From Castanea sativa (lineage: Eukaryota > Streptophyta > Magnoliopsida > Fagales > Fagaceae), in NCBI RefSeq assembly GCF_040712315.1, contig NC_134018.1, positions 39,309,335-39,373,334 on the forward strand: a stretch of DNA of 64,000 nucleotides, in the 5' to 3' direction. The notes beneath the pieces are model-generated. The model was not told where the DNA came from and did not search any database. It was given only the letters and a program-made list of their open reading frames with translations. Positions within the stretch are counted from its first letter, which is position 1. Every line of letters starts with the position of its first letter. Of this stretch, positions 22,930-32,978 are shown one piece after another. The position numbers were made by a program, and so were the translations under genes.

Positions 22930-23256
22930 ATGGAGGGCATTGCCTTTTGTGGTTGCAAAAACAAGGAGAACATCCCTCCATTTTCAACAAAGAGGGCCAA
23001 CCCAGTTCCTGCAAATGCTCTATCTTCCAAGAAAACCAATAAGAGAAGGTTGAGGAAGCCTCTTGCTGACATAACCAACCTCTTCTACGATTCAGTTCAA
23101 CCAAGTTCTGTTCCAGAAAGCGTGTACCTTTTGCTTTCTTCGTCTGCTTCTTCTGTCTCTCTATCAAATCCTAGGAAAAGGAGAGCAATACCGAAAACTG
23201 GTTCAGTACAAGTGGCCACAACCAACTCAAAGTCATTAAGGATGGGTTTCAGATAG
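22930..23256 (+). CDS. KEN-box/D-box small protein, copy 2 (108 aa)
   Basis: A complete intronless frame and tandem paralogue of the gene at 19566, with start codons 3,364 bases apart. Shared elements, in order: a MExxAxC start; NKENIPP (KEN at residues 12-14); NPVPxN; Lys/Arg-rich stretch; destruction box R42-x-x-L45-x-x-I48-x-N50 continuing to NLF; basic cluster with RKRRAI; and terminal SLRMGFR. The middle (about residues 53-80) is Ser-rich and not conserved, consistent with a disordered linker between short motifs. Expected role: substrate or pseudosubstrate of the APC/C, expressed at G1/S to G2 under E2F. The two canonical-type E2F matches make this the better candidate for cell-cycle expression of the pair. 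No family name is assigned. PATRONUS- or GIG1/OSD1-like regulators remain possible, but their other hallmarks were not recognised. Confidence 0.85.
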   Translation: MEGIAFCGCKNKENIPPFSTKRANPVPANALSSKKTNKRRLRKPLADITNLFYDSVQPSSVPESVYLLLSSSASSVSLSNPRKRRAIPKTGSVQVATTNSKSLRMGFR

Positions 23257-23812
23257 TTATTCTAAAATGTTCTTTCCCTTCTTTTTTTTGACATTTTATT
23301 TTTTATTGGTTCCTTTATGGTTCAATTGTTGTATCAAAGGAATAAGGGATTTGTTCATTTGGGTTCTTGGTCATGTGGGGTTTAGATGGTTTTTATTAAA
23401 ATTTTTTTTTTTAAAGAAATTTATGTAAGGTGGAGTATTTAAAATAGGTGATTTTTTTTTTTGGATAGTTAAAGTGGAACGTTGTTTTTCTCTAAATCAA
23501 TTTGAAGAAAAATTCTACAAATTTTTCATATATTTTTATATTGAATGTGAATTTTTAAAATTTAATTATTAAATTCTATGTTTTTATTATATTTTTTATA
23601 CTTGTAAAATTTCAAAAAAAAATAATAAATTAATTGCTATTTAATCCAATAAATATTAAAATTTTAAATTTTTATGATCTAAAATTGTGTATAAAAAATA
23701 AGTTTATTAATTGAATAGTAAATAATATATAATTTGAACGAAATTTGATATGCAAGTTAAAAATATAAAAAATATAAAATTTAACGATTAGATTTTTAAA
23801 GTTAATATATAT

Positions 23813-23846
<34 letters not shown>

Positions 23847-24825
23847 GAGAAGTTTGTTTAGAGAGAAACTTTGTTTGTTAAAATGTGAGAGAAAATATTA
23901 TAATTTTAGATATTTATATTTGAAATATTAGAATGTGTTACTTTAATTGAATTAAAAAACTTTTGGCTTTAAGGATGTAATTTGTTTTTTGAGGAAACAC
24001 TAAACAATAATATATGGAGTTTGTTAGAACACACGAACACAAAAATAATATATAAAGTTTTTTTAAACAGGTTTATAATATATTATATAATGAAAATACC
24101 ACTACAAATGGCTTAATTTTTGTAGTAGTAGCTTGGTAAAGGATGTAAAATTGAATGCATATTACTTACAAAATTAATTACATGTGTTTTATGTTTTAAG
24201 GTGAAGAGTAATGTTATAGATACAAATTATTTTATAATATTTTTACAAATTGTTGATGTAGTTTTAACATTTAAAAATTTTTTTTTTTGAAAAATAATTA
24301 CAATGTACTACTAATCTCGCAATTTAAACTCTTTTCTTCCTAGACCTCTAAGCACTTTGTGCATGGGGAGGTGTTAATTCAGCTACAAGATTTTGGCATT
24401 TTCTAAATAGTTATTGTAAGTAAAAATGTGATGTTAGTGATACACTTATATTAAAATTAGCAAAAATTTACCGTATTAACAATTTGTAAAAATGTTGTAA
24501 GATAATTTGCGTCTGTAACATTATTCTTAAGGTAAATATCTTGCATTTACTTTGAATTATTATATTCTGTCTCCTATGTGTGACTATTTATTCTTATATT
24601 TAATATTATCAAATTGGTATAGATATGTTTTTGGGGGATCAATTGTTAACAATGATTTTGTTATTGCTAATTGCTATTCACAATTTATTATTATTATTGT
24701 TTCTTGGACTACATCTATAAGACAAAGCGTCTTCTGTATCAAAATAATAAGACAAAGTGTCTTATTCTTTTTCTTATTCTTAATCAATATTGCTTTTTAG
24801 CAAATGTTTATAATAAATAATGAAG
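23257..24825. other. Downstream of gene 2; AT-rich, decayed MITE
   Basis: The first few hundred bases are T-rich and presumably include the 3' UTR. An AC/AT microsatellite is at 23812-23846. A decayed MITE of the 18219 family may span about 24205-24525: ACAAATTATTTTATAATATT on the left, and inverted ttgtaaaaatgttgtaagataattt-like sequence on the right. No gene seen. Confidence 0.45.
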
Positions 24826-25250
24826 ACATATTGGCGACAAAAAATGTCGTCGCTAATTTTCGTTAAACAAAAGTGGTAACAAAAAAGTTTTTTTGTGACA
24901 ATATTAATCTCGTCGCAAATACAATACTATTAATGACGACATAGTCGTCGCTAATAGTAACAATTGTCGTCATAAATAACTCGAGATCTCAAGACGAAAT
25001 GTCGTCGCTATTAGTTTAATTAGTAGTGATGAATTTTTTTGTCGTCGCCATTAGATTATTATTAACGATGACATTCTTGTTGTTGCTAATATGTCATTAC
25101 TAGTGAGGACACTTGCTGTCGTCACAGATAATGATATATAAGTGACCACAAACATGTCATCACTAAAAATTGCATATTAGCGATGATATTGTTTGTCGTC
25201 ACTAATGATATGATAAAATATTAGCGATGTCACTATCGTCGCAAATAATA
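24826..25250. repeat. CACTA subterminal repeats, left flank
   Basis: Repeated attrgcgacgaca and tgtcgtcgctaat units in both orientations, at roughly 30-60 base intervals. Terminal CACTA sequence is not visible to the left, so this end looks eroded. Confidence 0.7.
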
Positions 25251-25319
25251 TTTTACATTTTTTTTTCTTTAAAATTTACATTTTGAATTTTACATGGGTA
25301 CTTGTTGGGAAATAACAAA

Positions 25320-25540
25320 GCACAATCCTATGCACATAAAAAAATTTCAATCACAAATACTCATATAAGCATAACAACTGCTCAATCAATAACTACTAAT
25401 AAAGGAAAATAATACCCAAGTTCAATATCATATACATAATAAAAGCTCCAATCTATTCACTCAAATACTAATCAAATGATAACGAATTCCTCATTAAGAT
25501 ATGCAACCAAGTTGAAGCTTGTTGCAATGAACAAATCACA
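25320..25540. repeat. Internal CACTA duplication, copy 1
   Basis: Contains aatactcatataagcataac, gctcaatcaataactactaa and atcatatacataat. The same series recurs at 27490-27530 continuing at 28356-28525, where a solo LTR interrupts it. Non-coding. Confidence 0.6.
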
Positions 25541-26814
25541 AAACAAGAGCCAACAAGGAACAAGACAAAATTCCATATCCAATTTTCTCAGTAATTCCAA
25601 ACTAGTCTCCTTTTAAAAAGTACTCCATAACTCAAATTAAATTAAGACCCCTTTTACAATTCACCAATCAGTTACACCCAAAACACACAAAAACTCCAAA
25701 ATCATTCAAAACCCATGAAACTCTAAGACACAGAGACCCACAATTGAACCATGTAACAGTTGCTGATTTTCAAAGATACCCACAACTTGTTTACCAAAAT
25801 TAAGGAATAGTCAGAAGGTATAATAAAGAGAGATTACCAAAAGTACCTCAATTTAACACAACCAGGAAAGATGTGAACTCTGACACTCCCCAAAGTTTTA
25901 GTGTCAGACTTTGAGTTTAGTTTCTTCTTCGATAAAAAATAAAAATAAAAACTTTGTTTCTTTCGTAGTGTTTGGTAAACGCCTTAGACTTACAAGTTGA
26001 ACAAAAGAGTGAGATCGTGCTCTTTTCTGATCACGTTTGTGCCTTCAAGATGAACCACCGCTGGTACTTTCAACATAACCTTCAAAACAAGACCCAACAG
26101 AGATTAACTCTTCAGCAAATGGCTTGGAGGCAAATAAAAAATGAGAAATAAAAATTTGGATGCGATGTTTAATGTGTAAGTGTAAGAAAATTAGGGGCAA
26201 CATAGAACTAAATGGTAAGCATCCTAATAAACAAGAATATGTCAGGCTTCTTCATAGTTTTACAAGGAAATGGCATCCGATGACACCTTTAACATTTTAG
26301 ATTTATACGGAATAATTTACAATAACATTGAATTATAAAAGTAAACACAAAAGGAGGGAAAAGAAAGGGAGACTACTCACAGTCTTTGAAGACCAGGAGA
26401 CCCGAAACCGAAATGTTGGAGGGCTTTGACACTTCACCAGCCAAATTGTTCAACTCCACAACAGCAGTAGAAGCTAGTTGTTTTGCTTAGAAAACCTCTT
26501 CAGCCAATTTTTGATTCTACACACATAACCCACTATTCTCCTCTAAAAGCTAAACATATTCCAACTTAAGTTTCTCATTCTTAATCCCCTATCCAAACAA
26601 ACAAACACAACAATGAGTTCCAAAAGTGCAGGCACTTGTCAAAATGTACAATGACACATAAACAATGTGCTTTAATACCAGAAAACTGTGTAGTATATTT
26701 TGTAGATGAATTAGGAAGTTTCACAGCATGAGTGGGTCAAGCAGTTGGATCTTTTACAAGGATCACTTGCTAGCCATTTGTGAATGCTAGATGGATTGCC
26801 ATGATGTAGAAGAC
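25541..26814. other. Non-coding CACTA interior
   Basis: No open frame of note and no recognised motif. A CT/GA-poor, moderately AT-rich stretch downstream of the element's genes. Confidence 0.4.
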
Positions 26815-27374
26815 TAGGGGTGGCAATTCGTGTTCGCGTGTCGGGTTCGTGTCGTGTCAAGTCATGAGTATTCGACTACATAGGTCAACACTAACCCGAC
26901 ATGTTTATTAAACAGGTCAAGATTCCTCAACCCTAACACGACCCATTTATTAAATGGGTCAGTCGTGTCGACCTGTTTATCAGATTTTATCAAAATGAAA
27001 AATAAAAATTAATGAAAAAACAAACAAATAAATATTTTTAATATAAAATTCAAAACTAACGAGTAACTGCATCACAAATAATCATTCAAAATTAAAGCAT
27101 ATCCCAATATCACAAATAATCAATCACAATATGTCAAAGAAAATAAATCACAACAACTAATAAGTTTATATACCTAGAGTTTGAAGGGTATATTGGTAAA
27201 ATATCATTTAATTAAACGGGTCAGACGGGTCTATGTGTTCAACACTAACCCAACCCATTTATTAAACGGGTTAGTCGTGTCAACCCGAATATGACACGAA
27301 CCCGTTAAGCCTCAACCCATAACCTGCTAATTTCGTGTCGGGTTCGCGGGTCGTGTCAAATTTTGCCACCCCTA
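26815..27374. mobile_element. Non-autonomous hAT element (family C)
   Basis: The ends TAGGGGTGGCAA and TTGCCACCCCTA are inverted and flanked by identical tagaagac (26807-26814 and 27375-27382), an 8-bp duplication. The interior has inverted GC-richer shoulders (GTGTCGGGTTCGTGTCGTGT and variants, gacccatttattaaatgggt) around an AT-rich core. No transposase. Its terminus resembles that of copies A and B, but the interior is unrelated. Inserted into the CACTA element and therefore younger than it. Confidence 0.85.
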
Positions 27375-27530
27375 TAGAAGACAAGGTGTTATTTGCACGT
27401 TATAAATAGGAGTTTTAAATTGGGGCAAAAAGAGGAACTCATGAGAAGAACAATCAAGTCACTACCATAATAATCCGACTTTCATAAACCACAGTTCCAC
27501 ACATCACAAATTTTCAATGACAAATACTCG

Positions 27531-28355
27531 TGTAAGGACACAATTCGAACTCCCAATCCACAATCAAAAGGGAAAGAGCTTGAAAGGCCTTTTTACAATA
27601 AATTTGTAGAGAGTGGGCTTGATATTTAGATTTCAAAGGTGGTTTAAATAACAAAGAAAGAAAAGGCTTTGGGCCCAATGGCACAAATAAGGAGTTATCT
27701 GTAATAATATGAATAAAAGCTCCTCCTCGGACACAATCTGAGGATAGTTTATAATATTGCTTCTTAAGGTCAATTACAATGGTCTATGCTACTCTTTATC
27801 TTTTCAAAGAAAAGCCCTCCTTCTTTCGAAGGTCTTTTCTCTTATTTATACTTTCTCTTCTCTACATTCTCATCTTCCACCTTATGGTTATAACGCTGGC
27901 TTTAGATACTTGTCCCATCAAATTTCCCTGAAGTCCTCTAGGATCAGAGACCAAGTTCCAAACCTTATGCTCAGGTCCCATTTCTCCATTAATGTAGTCA
28001 GTATATCAATTGCAGAGTCTTTAATGTGTGGGCGGTGGTAGCAGCTTTACCTTAGATATCCCACCCCTATTTCTATTGTCCTCCATGTGTACCGTGTCTT
28101 CCCGTAGCCATAGGATTTTCTATAACATACCTTGGGGATATTAAACCTCTCTTCCTATGACTTCGGCTTTACTATCCGAGGACAAAGCTTTCCTCGGACA
28201 TAACTTGTTCACTCGTTATCACATCTTTACCTAGCCTTTTCTTTACGAGATACATTCATGTACCCCTAGATCATTTGATGTCCTCGGATTGGGTTTTTAG
28301 CCCAGGAGATTTTTTGGGCCGTCCTTTATAAATTACTAGGTCCAATGTCCCTACA
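27531..28355. mobile_element. Solo LTR, 825 bp, with 5-bp duplication
   Basis: Begins TGTAAGGACA and ends TGTCCCTACA, inverted TG...CA termini, and is flanked by actcg at 27526-27530 and 28356-28360. Independent support: removing it rejoins a sequence that matches the intact copy at about 25355-25375. It contains CCTCGGA motifs several times (27737, 28190s, 28280s). No internal retroelement sequence adjoins it, so it is the product of LTR-LTR recombination. Copia versus gypsy cannot be told from the LTR alone. The + strand frame 27757-28041 inside it is incidental. Confidence 0.85.
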
Positions 28356-28525
28356 ACTCGTATAGGCATAACAACTACTCAATCAATAGCTACTAATAAG
28401 GAAAAACAATACTCAAGTTCTATATCATATACATAATTTAAATTCAAATCTACCCTCTCAAATAATAATAAAATAATGACAAATTCCTTAAGAAGATATT
28501 CAACCATGTTTGCAATGAAAAGTAT
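28356..28525. repeat. Internal CACTA duplication, copy 2
   Basis: Continuation, beyond the solo LTR, of the repeat at 25320-25540. Same order of phrases with about one difference in ten by eye. Confidence 0.6.
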
Positions 28526-28749
28526 CACCTCTCAACATCATCAATAGCCCAAGGCATGTGACATTTTAACCTGAAATAAAAAGAATAAACTAATGTAAAG
28601 GTGAACTAAAGTAAATGACAAAAATGTGAACAAAATAGTTTTAACATCCAAGTAAAACTTTAACATTTTTATTTTTCAAAAAAACCATAGCTAAGAAGAT
28701 ATGAAAGCTTTATGTACTTAACAAAACTTAACCTGCTTCAAAACTCAAC

Positions 28750-29650
28750 TTAATCTTCATCCTCAAGATCTCCACTAGATTCATCATCGCTAGATAAATC
28801 TTTTTCCTGATCTGAGCTTGAAACATCGTCATCACTATATGTTTCTTCTTCATTGTTAGAATCTGTATCCCATTCCTCATTAGACAAGTCATCATTGATG
28901 AACATACTTTCATCAAGTTGCACATATACATCATCAACAGGAATTAAGTCCCCCAAATCTATTGCTGACACATCATCTCTATGTAACAAAGTTGAATCTT
29001 CATCATTTTCTTGTTGAACTGTTGCATTAACCCCAATACATTCACTTTCTTGGTATACCGCATCACTATTATCTTCTTCATTTTCTTCATGCACATTCTC
29101 TGTGCCTATGGGAATATCATACATGTTTCTATGCGTCATATGTTGCACCACGTGCCAATTACTGCCCAATTTGGTATCATTCAAGTAAAAAACTTGTAAA
29201 TCTTGGTATGCTAGGATAAATGGATCAGAATAATACCATGTACGAGATGTATTCACACTTGTAAAATGCTCATCCCTTTGCATTCCTGTTCCATCCCTAG
29301 TATCCCACCAATCACACTCAAATAAATATACATGATTATTGCCCAAGTAGGTTAGCTCCAAAACATTCCTCAACTCACCATAATAGTCAGTTTTTGTTCC
29401 ACCATCTTCACCCGAAACAAAGACTCCGCTATTTTGAGTACGACGAGTATGTTCACGGTCTTTTGTGTGGAACCTAACACCATTCACAATGCAACCTTGG
29501 TAAATGGCAACCAGAGCATCAGATCCGCATGCAAGACTATATAATTCTTTTGATACATTTGTCGCATTACTCCCACATACACGATTGTGGAACTAATTTT
29601 TGAATTCAACTTCATGCTTATGATCAATGTCAATGATGCCTTCTCCCTGG
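28750..29650 (-). pseudogene. CACTA DUF4216-domain gene remnant
   Basis: The minus-strand exon encodes the DUF4216 domain typical of plant CACTA transposon proteins: a His-Asn-Arg-Val start, an ELYSLACG segment, CIVNGVRFHTKDRE, QNSGVFV, then the Tyr-Gly-Glu-Leu and FECDWWDT region, and a long acidic Asp/Glu/Ser C-terminus ending at 28750. The domain's first conserved Trp position (before FHNRV) is a TAG at 29593-29595, so the exon is interrupted. The downstream 245 residues stay open. Upstream introns carry a roughly 92-bp tandem duplication (29668-29728 and 29760-29830). Follows the DUF4218 exon in the same direction. Function would be as part of the TNPD-type transposase; here it is non-functional. 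Confidence 0.75.
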
Positions 29651-29848
29651 AACTCCAAATAATGCTCACTACATTATAAATACATAAAAACACTTCATTT
29701 TATTTTCGAGTAACATGAAAATTTTCTTTAAAAAAAATCACTAGATCTTCAGATAACGCTTACTACATAATAAAAACATATAAGCACTTCATTTTATTAC
29801 TAAGTAACATGTAAATTGAAAAAAAAAAAAAATCAATGAAACACTTAC

Positions 29849-30194
29849 GTTTTGTACGAATCAATTTCTGAGCAATTGCTAAGCACATACCATCGAGCCC
29901 GTGTGAGACGCGTATCATCAAGTCTTACATATTTTGGTGCTCCTAAAGGACGTACTGGTTGTGAAAAAATAGACAAGCCTACATCCCTTTCCCCCTGGCA
30001 CCTGTCGCTGTTCCGCTCCTCACAACTCCATACTGTCTCAATCTCACAAAGATACATGGAGCAGAATGTCAAACATTCAATAGATAAATATCCCTCAGGA
30101 ATTGATTCTTCTGGACGTGCTCTATTTCGCATAAACCGCTTTAATTTACCAAGAAACCTTTCAATTGGATACATCCAACGAAATTGAACAGGGC
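29849..30194 (-). pseudogene. CACTA DUF4218-domain exon remnant
   Basis: The minus-strand exon with a good acceptor (ttgcag before GCCC at 30194) and donor (GTAAGT after 29849) encodes the DUF4218 signature: GPVQFRWMYPIERFLGKLK, a basic Arg-Asn-Arg-Ala-Arg-Pro-Glu run, SIPEGYL and ECLTFCSMYL. This domain follows the catalytic TNP2 domain in CACTA transposases. No TNP2 sequence is visible upstream (30195-31598), so the exon is an orphan. Confidence 0.75.
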
Positions 30195-31598
30195 CTGCAA
30201 CCACACCCACTCTTTAACATAAGCCTTCTTTTCACCTTCATCCTCTCTCTCGCCCTCTGCATTCGAAGAACAACAACTACCCAGCAGAAGCTAATATTCA
30301 GTGGAGAAGTTAAAAAAATATTGGTCTAGCAGTATACGTTCACCATCCAGATTACTAATAAATGCAAGCATGTCTACCGGTTAAAAGAATGAAAATGAAA
30401 AAGCCCCTCAAATCCTGCCGAATCACATTCCTTATGTCCACTTAGACCACCCTTCCTTACCCCAAAAAAAAAAAAAAAACTATCATAAACCCCACACTAG
30501 TGCTATATCTTGGTACCCTTCTCAACCCCCAGTTGAAATAACTCTCAATTACAGTAGCCTCTCTCTCCCTCTCCATGAAAAGAACATCCCAAAACCTACC
30601 ACAATACTAATGACCCACACCAACAACAAATAAAACCCATAATCACATTAATCCCAAAATAGGCAAAACCCATGGCCAGATAAAATCCAATCGAAAAATG
30701 GTCCAAAAAAAGCTTAAAATGGTGTCCCAAAATTAGAAATTTTTATCATCAGTGAACTTGAAATTTGTACAAAAGGTTGCCTAACAAAATGAAAGAGAAC
30801 TGAGAGAGAAAGAGGGGAGAGGCAGAAAGTTAGTAAGAGAATGGGGAGAGAGAGTTTGAGAGGAAAAGTGAAGAAGCAAGGGACAAAAAATGAAACAGAA
30901 TGAGGAGAGAGAAATCATAGGCAGGGAAGAAAATTACCATTCTAAAAAGGACAGTGTGTGGGCACCACCATGTCATTGAAAATTTGCTTTAAGAAATAAG
31001 ATATGCACCCGAAAACTAGAACCAAACAAAAATTTGAACTGAGTTAAGGAAAAGTAGAGATTGAGATAAGAGATATGAGTTAGAAGTTTGAGTCATGAAA
31101 AATGAGAAATGAGATCTGAATTTTGAGTTGTCTTCAAACCAAACAGGCTCTAAGTTTCAATTTCAATTCAGGATATGCAAATACTCATGAAGATCTAAGC
31201 AAAAATATAAAATTTAGTAATCGGAAGTAGATAGGTTTTCTAGTTTAAGCATGAAGCACCGTTGAACATTAATACTCCCTATAACTTAGGGATGGCATTA
31301 AAATGATTGTGAACTACAGGCATGCAAAAATCCCTTTCAAAAACCTCTCAATTCCACTTCTCATATCTACAAAATACTTTTACCTTGTAAACTAAGGCAC
31401 AAAAGTTAAAGGTTTGTGCACTGAGTATGACTATAAAGCCTCAAACTTGCAAATAATAATAAATTCCAATCCATTGTCTCAAATACTAATAAAGTAATAA
31501 CAAAGTCTTCATAAAGTAATAACATAGTCTCAAATACTAATAAACTAGCTACCAAACCTTGCCATCAGTTCAGCTAGTTGCTGACGTTGTTCCTCTAC
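30195..31598. other. CACTA interior lacking the expected TNP2 domain
   Basis: 1.4 kb between the DUF4218 exon and the Transposase_24 gene remnant. It holds an A run at 30462, a GA-rich tract at 30790-30920 and no transposase-like frame on either strand. This is where the catalytic part of the transposase would be expected if the gene were complete. Confidence 0.5.
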
Positions 31599-32895
31599 TT
31601 AACCCTGTAATTGTGCCACTTGGTTCTGTGTTTCAGCAAGTTTTTGATCCGACTCACCCTGTTTTTGCTCCGCATCAGACAGTTTCAGCATCGTATTGGA
31701 CAAATCTTGCTTGCAGGTTTCCAACTCCATATTCAAGCTTGACTCATATCGCAAATGAGAAGAAGGGGTTGGGGTTGGAATCACAAATTTCCCCATCCCT
31801 CTTACAAAGCCTCGCCTTGTCCCTAGCACTTCTGTAAAAATTTCCTCCTCAGTGCTTTGGTTATCTTCATCAGCTACTTTTTCTCTCATTAGATTCTGCA
31901 CAGGTGACATAAAATTTTACTAAATAATTTATGCAATTAATTCAAGATTTACTCTATAAATTATCAATATGAAACTTTCATAAATATGAATACAAATTGG
32001 AATATTAATTACGTAATTTTCTTCACTGGTAGTAGTCACAAAAGAACCATCTTTCTTTGTGCCGGTCATCTTATAAAAATCCACTTTTCCAATCTCTTTA
32101 CCACCTTGTTTCTTCTGCACATAATAAAGAAAAAATTAACATGTATACACTAGCATTATTATAAATAATAAAGAATTAAATTGTTGCAACCTCTTCATAG
32201 TAAGCAATAAATGATTTGGATCCACAAGTGTGACCAGTATTGTTCTTTCCTTTGTTGTCCTTTTTCTTGTTTGACTTTTTTTAACAAGTATTAGATAAAA
32301 AAGAAAAAAGTTAATTAAAACGAAGAGAATTAACAATCATAATAAAAAAAATATCAATATATACTTGTATTGAAAATTATTAACATTTTAGTATGAACAA
32401 GATTTACCTTCCAGGTGGGTGTTTCATATAGATCACATAAAGCATCCTATTTGTCCTGTGTCAAATCTGGTGGAACATTGGCCCTCACTTCCTCCTTACT
32501 AAATTTCAAGAACTCCTTGTAAAAGTTACTCCGAACATTATTATAGGTAGTAGACAATGAAATCTCCATACACTTCTTATCCTCAACGCGATTTGGGTCC
32601 AACGTGAAATCAGCCTAAAACATAATAATTAAAAAAATAGTTATCATTCATTTTTTTACACAAATTTTAAATACCATAACCTTTGTAGTAACAACTTACC
32701 ACCAAACGATTCTTCAACATTTGTCGGTGTTCTTGTGGGGCCTTAGACCAAGATTGATAGCTAAGGTTCGCATGTTCACGAACGATGAAGCCCACCCTTC
32801 TTGTAAACACACTAGCATTTTCGCCCACAGGTCCTTGGGCCCTTGGAGGGATGGTTATTGGAACAAGTCCATTTTCCCTCAGTTTTTTAAACTTG
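31599..32895 (-). pseudogene. CACTA Transposase_24 (Ptta/En/Spm-type) gene remnant
   Basis: Five minus-strand exons can be traced. Exon about 32895-32700 has GLVPITIPPRAQGPVGENAS and HANLSYQSWSK, ending at a GTAAGT donor. Exon 32614-32408 has ADFTLDP, VRSNFYKE and DALCDLYETPTWK, after a ttttag acceptor. A third exon of about 32280-32190 carries a Lys-rich start and GSKSF. A fourth covers about 32115-32014 (KMTGTKKDGSF). The last is 31896-31599, with a Glu/Gln-rich coiled-coil-like C-terminus ending in a stop. This is the Transposase_24 family of plant En/Spm elements, thought to bind subterminal repeats. A TAG at 32447-32449 interrupts the second exon at a position normally occupied by Trp. 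It lies 5' of the DUF4218/DUF4216 exons, the reverse of the order I expect. Confidence 0.75.
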
Positions 32896-32978
32896 GTGCA
32901 CAAATAATATAATTGACAGAGAAAAATAATCATTGTAAAGAAAATAAAGTAAAAGAATTTAAAGCAAATGAAAACCAT

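Noticed and set aside
22910..23167. Minus-strand 85-codon frame
   Set aside because: Antisense shadow of KEN/D-box gene 2. The + strand frame has conserved motifs and a tandem paralogue.
24090..24140. cactacaaatgg as the left CACTA terminus
   Set aside because: The sequence after cactacaa does not match the right terminus, it lies about 700 bases outside the subterminal repeats, and the flanking three bases do not match TTA.
27757..28041. 94-codon + strand gene
   Set aside because: Lies wholly inside a solo LTR defined by TG...CA ends and a target duplication; no recognisable domain.
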